From assembly GCA_002409965.1 (NCBI GenBank), contig DHON01000041.1:1-11014 (forward strand): a DNA stretch of 11,014 nt, written 5' to 3'. This document shows positions 5,542-11,014 of the stretch, in pieces. A program made the translations under genes and the position numbers. This stretch comes from Firmicutes bacterium UBA5389. Lineage in GTDB: Bacteria; Bacillota; DTU025. Every line of letters starts with the position of its first letter. The stretch's first letter is position 1. A model generated the notes under the pieces. The model did not search any database. It was not told where the DNA came from and saw only the letters and a program-made list of their open reading frames with translations.

Positions 5542-7062
5542 ATGAGCCGTTGTAGATCCCGCCTCGTACTAGTTGTCGGCGTGACTATTGCAGCTGCGTT
5601 GATCGGGGGGGTGCACGCGCATGGGCAGCGATTGGTCCTCGACGCGGAGGCCCGTGCCATCGTGGAAGCGAACCGGTCCGCCGGGCCCGAGATGTATGAT
5701 CCCGATACGCTGTCGGCATTAGGCAAGCTGCAGTATCGCTATGAGGACTTCTCAGACGAACCGGCATCTGATGAGTTGGCATGGGGGCTATCTGGCGATG
5801 ACGAGCCTCCATCCGTGATCAGCATCGAGCATGCGACATGCGAGGTAGACCTGGTCTTCCGCGTGATCAAGTATGGGTACGCTGGTTACCAGTATTTTGG
5901 GGGCGACGTGTCGTTCGGCAATGCTAAGCGCAGAATACTCCAGGAACTAGGCGTTTGGCAGACTCAGATTCCCGTTGGTGAGTACGACTCTATACTGACC
6001 AGCCAGTTAGGTTTCATACAGGACGGGCACTTTGGACTCGGCACCAAGCAGTTGTGTAGCCATTTTGTGCTGTCTTGGAATCCGCAACATGAGTTCCGTA
6101 GGGATGAAATAGGCTTTCAGCTTACCTGTTGCGATCGCGTTCGACGCGTGGCTTCTATCGAAGGCGGCGATCCGTCTGCGTATCTTAAGCCTTCTATCAG
6201 CGTTGATGGGAGTATCGTGTATGTGCCCGGCGTTATGCGCCGCCTGCAGGATGGCGGAGTCTCGATAGACGTGAAGTACGAAGACGGCCAATCCGAGGCC
6301 ATAAGACTCAGCCCCATGACGTCCACTCCCCTGAGCGGGCCCGCCTACGAGCTCCGCGAAATGGACGGGACGCCGATAGTGGCCATCCGAACCTTTGCGC
6401 CCACACCCGGCGCTGTAGAGGACTTGGCTGCATTCATCGATGACGCAGGTTCTTTGCGCGATGAAAAAGCGATCATGCTAGACCTTCGCTCGAACGGTGG
6501 AGGATTAGGCACGTATCCGATTTCGTGGCTGTGGAGACTTACGTACGAGGATCCGAAGCCGTGCAGGCTCCGGATCCAACTAGTTACTGATACCGCGGCG
6601 CTTCTGGTCAACCCCCTGTTTCAGCTCTTTTCGGGTAGCTCGCAGATGCCCCTGGATGCAGGTGAGTTCTTGAGGGCACAGTCGAATCCCGCATCCCCCG
6701 GTTGGGGCTACATGTCACACGGAGCAAGATCGGTCGTGAAGAACGAGCCGCTCATTGTGGTGATTACTGATGGCTATATGGCCTCTGCCGCCGAGCACTT
6801 TGTGGCCAGCCTGCGCCATATGGACAACGTAGTGTTCATAGGCGCCAACACCGGCGGGACGCTACTCACTGGCTGCCCGGGTGCATGTCTGCTGCCGTTC
6901 TCAGGGCTTGCCATGGCCGTGCCTACAGGGCTGAATCTCCTCGAAGATGCGTCCAATAGGGACGGGCTGGGGTTCCTGCCGGATTTCTGGGTCCACCCCG
7001 ATTGCGCGTTGGAAAGATCCATCAGGTTTGTACGAAGGCATACCACTAGGGAAGGACTGTAG
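5542..7062 (+). CDS. Exported S41-family peptidase, S41-1
   Basis: This 506-aa protein starts with a clear Sec signal peptide: a basic n-region (SRCRSR), a hydrophobic core (8-24) and a probable cut after VHA near residue 26. The rest resembles tricorn/IRBP-like S41 serine peptidases. It has a QDGHFG block (160-165) with a likely catalytic His163, an IMLDLRSNGGG strand-loop (311-321), and MASAAE with a likely nucleophile Ser415, followed by GANTGG (435-439). I see no PDZ domain of the CtpA type. The start at 5542 is set by GGGAGG 9 nt upstream and by the signal peptide; an in-frame ATG at 5497 would bury the signal. It lies 250 bp after peptide 1. The inferred role is cleavage of the exported peptide, or of a target outside the membrane. 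About ten Cys residues suggest disulfides. Confidence 0.85.
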   Translation: MSRCRSRLVLVVGVTIAAALIGGVHAHGQRLVLDAEARAIVEANRSAGPEMYDPDTLSALGKLQYRYEDFSDEPASDELAWGLSGDDEPPSVISIEHATCEVDLVFRVIKYGYAGYQYFGGDVSFGNAKRRILQELGVWQTQIPVGEYDSILTSQLGFIQDGHFGLGTKQLCSHFVLSWNPQHEFRRDEIGFQLTCCDRVRRVASIEGGDPSAYLKPSISVDGSIVYVPGVMRRLQDGGVSIDVKYEDGQSEAIRLSPMTSTPLSGPAYELREMDGTPIVAIRTFAPTPGAVEDLAAFIDDAGSLRDEKAIMLDLRSNGGGLGTYPISWLWRLTYEDPKPCRLRIQLVTDTAALLVNPLFQLFSGSSQMPLDAGEFLRAQSNPASPGWGYMSHGARSVVKNEPLIVVITDGYMASAAEHFVASLRHMDNVVFIGANTGGTLLTGCPGACLLPFSGLAMAVPTGLNLLEDASNRDGLGFLPDFWVHPDCALERSIRFVRRHTTREGL

Positions 7063-7213
7063 CATCTGCTCTTGCGTCTGTTATAGAAGCCTGAGCGTCC
7101 AACGGGGTTGCGCTGGCTGCCTGAGGCTTGATGCAAGCTGATGGAGAATGCGAGTGTGAGCCGTCAGGGAAAGCGCGTGAACACAAGGCGGGTTAATCCA
7201 TTACGAGGGCCAT

Positions 7214-7224
7214 GAGGAGGTGAG
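7214..7224 (+). promoter_or_regulatory. Strong Shine-Dalgarno deciding the TTG start of peptide 2
   Basis: GAGGAGGTGAG ends 6 nt before the TTG at 7231. With the conserved M-x-E-W start, it justifies a rare TTG initiation codon. Confidence 0.75.
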
Positions 7225-7230
7225 TCTACG

Positions 7231-7413
7231 TTGTTTGAGTGGGTCATTCGTCCATGCGCTTCTGTGATAGGTCCGTTATTCGTTGGACCCCCTTGCATCA
7301 CTCCCCAGGCAGGAGACCGCTGCTGGGAGTACAGTCCGTGTCCCTATTGGTGGGAAACAGACCCAACCGTCAAGACGTTCTGCCCATGTACGATGCCGAA
7401 CTCACCAGATTAG
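7231..7413 (+). CDS. Cys-rich RiPP precursor candidate, peptide 2 (60 aa)
   Basis: Translation from a TTG gives a peptide beginning MFEW, matching MVEW in peptide 1. Cys lie at 9, 22, 31, 37, 51 and 53. The conserved core has PPCITP (20-25), then AGDR, then CWEYSPC (31-37), with the same C-x8-C-x5-C spacing as peptide 1. The loop before the final C-x-C is 13 residues instead of 7 and is aromatic (PYWWE). The Cys at 9 has no partner in peptide 1. There is no Gly-Gly; the region before PPC ends FVG. Its stop is 341 bp before rSAM-2, so it heads a peptide, SPASM enzyme, S41 peptidase series on one strand. The conservation of start, ribosome binding site and core against an otherwise divergent background argues that both peptides are real genes. 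Confidence 0.78.
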   Translation: MFEWVIRPCASVIGPLFVGPPCITPQAGDRCWEYSPCPYWWETDPTVKTFCPCTMPNSPD

Positions 7414-7754
7414 GAGAAATCGGCCTGCGCCAGCATCGCCCAAGAGGTCGCTCGGCGCGATTGCAGAAAACACCGGATCACCACGGTAGTCTGCGCGCGA
7501 GACATCGTGGCGAGAAGCTGCCGATTCTATGTCATGCTGGTGTACCATCCAGCCAACAAGGCTGCAGGGTGACTGATGCGAACGACCGATCCGCGTGGAG
7601 CAGCAAGCGCCCTCCTGCCGGCTACCGCCCCCCCAGAGGGACCCAGCAGTTCGCACTGCGGACGCTGGCAAGAGGGCGCATTTGTCGTGTGGCTGCAATT
7701 GGGAATAGCCATCATCGCGCCCGTGAACGGCATAGCCGCAGGAAGGTGATATCG
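7414..7754 (+). other. Spacer between peptide 2 and rSAM-2
   Basis: This 341-bp stretch has no recognised gene apart from the small ORF at 7576-7749. The peptide 2 frame stays open for 52 codons beyond its TAG, to a TGA at 7570-7572, and the rSAM-2 frame is open all the way upstream of its start. Neither extension resembles a known domain. The comparable peptide 1 is followed by 250 bp before its S41 gene. The spacer may hold a stem-loop that lets peptide and enzyme be made at different levels, but I cannot point to a clear one. Confidence 0.4.
7576..7749 (+). CDS. Small hydrophobic-tailed ORF before rSAM-2, 57 aa
   Basis: An ATG preceded by AGGGTG at short spacing (4 nt) opens a 57-codon frame ending 5 nt before the rSAM-2 start. 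The N-terminal half is polar and Pro/Ala rich (LLPATAPPEGPSSS). It is followed by HCGRWQEG, then a hydrophobic segment at about 36-55 (FVVWLQLGIAIIAPVNGIAA) that could span a membrane. The tight spacing would allow coupling to rSAM-2. It resembles neither Cys-rich peptide and has one Cys. It could be a small membrane or immunity protein, or a chance open frame; ribosome binding site and length are both marginal. Confidence 0.22.
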   Translation: MRTTDPRGAASALLPATAPPEGPSSSHCGRWQEGAFVVWLQLGIAIIAPVNGIAAGR

Positions 7755-9146
7755 ATGAGTCTTGCTGAGCCGAGATTCGGAACCCCTGTTCCTTCCAGGT
7801 ACAACCGCATCGTTCCGATACGCGATCATGCCAATGTGCTTCTGTTCAATACCGCAACTGGTGCGCTGGCCCGAGTAGACTTGGGTATCGGAAAAGCATT
7901 GACAGATGGAGATGTTTCAGGTCTGCCGGACTCCATTGTTAGCCAGTTACGCACGGGAGGATTCGTTGTCTCGACCGACCTTGATGAGGTATCGCGAGTT
8001 GCATTTGATACCTACTGCCTATGGTACAGTGGTACTGCTGCCAACATCGTAGTGGCGCCGACTATGAAATGCAATTTCGCCTGCACGTACTGCTTTCAGT
8101 CTGAGCAGCGTGATGATGCAACCATGGGCGATGAGGTATTGCAGCAGACGACCGACTTTATCAAGAGGCTCTCAAGCGATGTATCCTCAATTTCGCTCAG
8201 TTGGTTTGGCGGTGAACCCTTGCTGGCAATGGATGTCGTCCGCAGCATCACGAGCGAGATCGTTAACTTCGCGCGCGACAGGCGCATACGCTTTATGTCT
8301 ATGCTGGCCACCAATGGATACCTGATGGTGCCGAGTGTTACGGATGAACTGGTTGATCTGGGCATTGAGGCTGTACAGGTGACGCTTGACGGACCTCAGG
8401 AGGACCATGACTCAAGGCGTTGCTTGCTGCAAGGAGGCGGAAGCTTCCACAAGATAATGGACAATCTCAGGTATGCCGCATCAACGCCGATGCGCATTGT
8501 TATCCGATCAAACGTGGATCAGCTAAACGCTTCCAGATTGGGGCTCCTGCATGAAGATCTAGTCAGGCAGGGAGTCCTGGGCACCGGGAGGTCCATGTTC
8601 TACATCGCCAGAACGGAGCCGCATTGTGGATATCGACATTGCATGTCAGAGTCTACTTTCACAGACTTCTATAGCTCTTGGTATGAGGCGCGCCAGCAAC
8701 GCCCGGGTCTGTTCCCCAGAGTCCCGAGTCCACTAGATGTATGCATGGCGAGGCGACCGAAATCGTTCGCCATTGACCCGGCTGGACGGCTGTACAAGTG
8801 CGTTGAGGCCCTGGGCGTCGTAGAGGAGTCTGTGGGATCAGTACAGGACGAGGTAATGCAGGTTTCGCCCGTGTTGCAGAGATGGACCAGTTTGGACCCA
8901 TTTAGTGTTGAAGAATGCCGCGAGTGCATTATGCTTCCTTACTGCCGAGGCGGCTGTGCCTATAAGTGGATGAGGAATGGACGGCCGCACTGTCGCTGGG
9001 GTCTGTCATATCTAGATGCATCAGTGATGGCGTTCAGCGAAATGCACGGAGCCCATCCCTGGCGCAAGGACAACGGAGAGAACGCTGTCGAGCTGGGCGA
9101 GTCCGCGCGACTAGGCACCGATAGCATAGACGGAGGAACACGCTGA
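7755..9146 (+). CDS. Radical SAM/SPASM peptide maturase, rSAM-2
   Basis: This 463-aa paralogue of rSAM-1 has the same architecture. The N-terminal domain (14-79, SRYNRIV to STDLDE) aligns without large gaps. The cluster motif is C106-x3-C110-x2-C113 (CNFACTYCF), followed by FGGEP (151-155) and TLDGP (210-214). The SPASM Cys set is complete: C330, G344, C349, then C388-x2-C391-x5-C397-x3-C401, then C413. The C-terminal 30 residues differ fully from rSAM-1 and are polar. The start is set by AGGAAGG about 7 nt upstream and by alignment with rSAM-1; the frame is open much further upstream but that part is not conserved. Its TGA overlaps the ATG of S41-2 by one base, so peptidase and maturase are coupled. 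It probably acts on peptide 2, or on both peptides. Confidence 0.92.
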   Translation: MSLAEPRFGTPVPSRYNRIVPIRDHANVLLFNTATGALARVDLGIGKALTDGDVSGLPDSIVSQLRTGGFVVSTDLDEVSRVAFDTYCLWYSGTAANIVVAPTMKCNFACTYCFQSEQRDDATMGDEVLQQTTDFIKRLSSDVSSISLSWFGGEPLLAMDVVRSITSEIVNFARDRRIRFMSMLATNGYLMVPSVTDELVDLGIEAVQVTLDGPQEDHDSRRCLLQGGGSFHKIMDNLRYAASTPMRIVIRSNVDQLNASRLGLLHEDLVRQGVLGTGRSMFYIARTEPHCGYRHCMSESTFTDFYSSWYEARQQRPGLFPRVPSPLDVCMARRPKSFAIDPAGRLYKCVEALGVVEESVGSVQDEVMQVSPVLQRWTSLDPFSVEECRECIMLPYCRGGCAYKWMRNGRPHCRWGLSYLDASVMAFSEMHGAHPWRKDNGENAVELGESARLGTDSIDGGTR

Positions 9147-10672
9147 TGAAGGGTATCGGCAGCTCACAGTGGGGTTCAATAGCGTGCGTAATCCTCATGT
9201 TGTGGTCATGGAGTCCATCTGCCCAGGCTAATGCGCGGCTTGTGCTTCAGTCTGATGTGAAGGCCATTGTGGAGGCGAACCGACGGACGAGCGCGGGTCT
9301 GTCAGAAGCCCAGCTTGTGAAGTATCTCGATGAGCAACTGTACAAGTACACTGATCTCGCCGGCGGCCTGCAGCCAGAACGGATCGTGGTGAAGTTGCCC
9401 GGTGAGCACACTAGACCGGATTTTCTCGGCGTCGAAGAGGCTGCTGAAGAGATCAACCTTCTGTTCAGCCTGATAAAGTATGGATACGCGGGGTACCAGT
9501 ACTTCGGCGGTGACGAGGCTTTCTCCAGGGCGCGCGAAGGGATGTTGCAGGACTTGCAGCGCTATCGCCAAGCTGTGCCCGTTGCTGAGTATCTTGATCT
9601 GATCTGCAGGCGCCTCGGATTTGTGCAAGACGGTCACTTTGGCGTCGAGAGCCTGATACTGTGCAAAGACTATCAGTACTGGGCAGACTACTCCTGCGAG
9701 TTCGATCTTGATCAAGATGGCTTCTACATCGCTGATTCCCTCAACTCCAGGAGGCTGATCTCGGTCGATGGAGTCGATCCTAGCGCGTACATGCGGTCGT
9801 CCATAGACAAGGACGGCATCATCAAGTACATCCCCGGCGTTGTCAGCTCGGAGCATCTGGATGGCACTACCCTCAGTATGGAGTTTTCAGACGGCGAGTC
9901 GCAGAACGCATCACTCAGCGCTGCGGTCGCATCCAGACCAGGCGGCCCCGCTTACGCGCTGGATGAAGTGGATGGGATTCCGATCGTCGCTATCCGGAGT
10001 TTCACCCCAACGCCGAGGAACAAGCCACTCCTCGATAGAATGCTTGCAGACGCGGAGAGGTTGTGGGAGCAAGAAGCCATTGTCATTGATCTTCGGGGCA
10101 ACAGCGGCGGAAATGAGCAGTATGTGTTTTCCTGGCTATTGCGTTTTGCTCTTACCTATCCAACGCCCCAGTCGGTTCGGGTTGATCTGCTCACAGATGT
10201 GGCCATCAGACTGACTCTGAACGCAAGATTGCTGCAGGAGGAGCCAGGTTCGAGCCTAGCCGCCTATTACACCAGAATGTGCGAGCTTCAGCGTAGTACG
10301 GCAAGTCCCGGCTGGAGCGAGGTTCGCCAAACCGGAGCTGTTCGCGCCGCCAGTGATCCGTTCATCGCTGTGCTCGTTGATCGAGATACAGCCTCCGCAG
10401 GTGAATCCTTCGTTCAGTGCCTGCGCCAGATGGACAATGTGGTGCTCATAGGTGTCAACACGAAAGGACTATGCTTGACGGGGACACCCGGACTGGTCAG
10501 TCTGCCTTATTCTGGCGTGACACTATCAGTACCTACAGCCCTTAGGTTCACTGGCGATTTCACGAATGTGGATGGGATGGGCTACTTCCCTGACTTCTGG
10601 GTTCACCCGGATTGCGCACTGGAGCGCACACTGAAGTTCATGCGACGGTATCTGGTTAAGCAGACTGACTGA
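9146..10672 (+). CDS. Exported S41-family peptidase, S41-2
   Basis: This 508-aa paralogue of S41-1 begins with a signal peptide (hydrophobic 11-24, probable cut after AQA near 28). Shared blocks include RLVL and AIVEANR just after the signal, IKYGYAGYQYFGGD (110-123), QDGHFG with likely catalytic His164, IVIDLRGNSGG (312-322), TASAGE with likely nucleophile Ser417, and the C-terminal PDFWVHPDCALER (482-494). Position 440 is Lys (NTKG) where S41-1 has Gly. In CtpA-type S41 enzymes a Lys is the general base, so this difference is worth noting, though the conserved His suggests the tricorn-like mechanism for both. The gene overlaps rSAM-2 by one base (TGATG) with GGAGG 9 nt upstream. The inferred role is processing of the exported peptide or a related external function. 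Confidence 0.87.
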   Translation: MKGIGSSQWGSIACVILMLWSWSPSAQANARLVLQSDVKAIVEANRRTSAGLSEAQLVKYLDEQLYKYTDLAGGLQPERIVVKLPGEHTRPDFLGVEEAAEEINLLFSLIKYGYAGYQYFGGDEAFSRAREGMLQDLQRYRQAVPVAEYLDLICRRLGFVQDGHFGVESLILCKDYQYWADYSCEFDLDQDGFYIADSLNSRRLISVDGVDPSAYMRSSIDKDGIIKYIPGVVSSEHLDGTTLSMEFSDGESQNASLSAAVASRPGGPAYALDEVDGIPIVAIRSFTPTPRNKPLLDRMLADAERLWEQEAIVIDLRGNSGGNEQYVFSWLLRFALTYPTPQSVRVDLLTDVAIRLTLNARLLQEEPGSSLAAYYTRMCELQRSTASPGWSEVRQTGAVRAASDPFIAVLVDRDTASAGESFVQCLRQMDNVVLIGVNTKGLCLTGTPGLVSLPYSGVTLSVPTALRFTGDFTNVDGMGYFPDFWVHPDCALERTLKFMRRYLVKQTD

Positions 10673-10757
10673 CTCTAGCACAACGGGCCTTTGCGGCAAT
10701 GGCGAGTAGCGAGAGCGCCCCAGTCTGCAGGGCGAACTGCACAACACACGCCGTCTC

Positions 10758-11014
10758 CTACGCGAAGTCATCGAGCAGGAGATAGGGAGTATCAGCGAAT
10801 CGTTTCGCGCATTCTCTGTCGTTGCCAACTATGCAGTCGAACCCTTCGACGACTGCGGTCGCCGCAATGATCGAATCGGCTACGCCAAGCCCGGTAACAG
10901 CGCGAATTCGGGCCGCCTCTGCAGCCACTTCGCGACCAACCGGGAGTACTCGGAGATTGGGGAATCCGTCCAGGAAGAGCGAGATCTCATCTAGGAGCCT
11001 GTGAGAGTAACTCT
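10758..11014 (-). CDS. PIN-domain (VapC-like) toxin, 3' part
   Basis: On the minus strand the C-terminal 85 residues of a PIN-domain protein enter from the right edge and stop at 10758. The run includes FPNLRVLPV, then AARIRAVTGLGVADSIIAAT, then CIVGNDREC and finally YLLLDD. The ADSIIAA Asp and the GNDRE Asp are the usual acidic residues of the PIN nuclease site; the first Asp lies outside the window. Such proteins are RNases, most often toxins of VapBC pairs, and the antitoxin would lie upstream, off the edge. It converges on S41-2 with 85 bp between stops. The terminal repeat lies inside this gene. It is probably unrelated to the peptide system and marks its boundary. Confidence 0.75.
   Translation of the reverse strand, partial: SYSHRLLDEISLFLDGFPNLRVLPVGREVAAEAARIRAVTGLGVADSIIAATAVVEGFDCIVGNDRECAKRFADTPYLLLDDFA
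10991..11013. repeat. Right copy of 23-bp terminal inverted repeat
   Basis: Exact reverse complement of bases 1-23. Here it encodes the residues YSHRLL of the PIN-domain protein. See the left copy for interpretation. Confidence 0.85.

Noticed and set aside
7411..7572. Readthrough of the peptide 2 TAG into 52 more open codons.
   Set aside because: Peptide 1 has no such extension, the sequence matches nothing known, and an open run of this length is not surprising at this base composition.
7239..7754. The rSAM-2 frame is open for 172 codons upstream of its ATG, overlapping peptide 2.
   Set aside because: The upstream part is Arg/His-rich, has no domain, is absent from rSAM-1, and a good Shine-Dalgarno precedes the ATG at 7755 where the alignment with rSAM-1 begins.
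10673..10757. Possible bidirectional terminator between S41-2 and the PIN gene.
   Set aside because: Only short imperfect inverted repeats and no T-runs are visible in the 85-bp gap.
1..11014. CRISPR array, tRNA or rRNA genes.
   Set aside because: No regularly spaced direct repeats, cloverleaf-type segments or rRNA-like stretches were seen on either strand.

Overview
This is bacterial DNA: compact genes, strong GGAGG-type Shine-Dalgarno sequences, ATG/GTG/TTG starts and Sec-type signal peptides. G+C looks moderately high by eye (not computed). Nothing identifies a phylum. The window behaves like a whole contig, because the same 23-bp sequence lies in inverted orientation at its two ends.

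Layout from left to right. Positions 1-434 hold no firm gene, only a possible open frame running off the left edge, a stem-loop, and a 54-codon ORF (257-421) with a good ribosome binding site. Next come a stand-alone LuxR-type DNA-binding protein (435-731), an ABC transporter ATPase (803-1768) and its ABC-2 permease (1761-2564), all on the plus strand and closely packed. A frameshifted relic of an IS630-type transposase follows on the minus strand (about 2567-3011). A radical SAM/SPASM protein (rSAM-1, 3015-4349) is also on the minus strand. After about 750 bp without a firm gene, the plus strand carries a 61-aa Cys-rich peptide (5106-5291), a secreted S41-family peptidase (5542-7062), a second 60-aa Cys-rich peptide (7231-7413), a second radical SAM/SPASM protein (rSAM-2, 7755-9146) and a second S41 peptidase (9146-10672). 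The window ends inside a minus-strand PIN-domain (VapC-like) gene cut by the edge.

The central observation is a doubled RiPP-like system. The two small peptides share a start (M-x-E-W) and a core in which a PPCITP block is followed eight residues later by CW[QE]YSPC, then a variable loop and a final C-x-C. Each lies beside one of two paralogous radical SAM/SPASM enzymes and one of two paralogous exported S41 peptidases; an ABC exporter and a LuxR-type regulator sit next to them. The simplest model, an inference, is that the SPASM enzymes modify the Cys-rich peptides in the cytoplasm, the ABC pair exports them, and the S41 proteins cleave or process them (or otherwise act) outside the membrane. 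The two sets look like an ancestral cassette that was duplicated and then rearranged, since rSAM-1 is inverted relative to its peptide and peptidase. I do not recognise the peptide family, so this is the best candidate here for an undescribed system.
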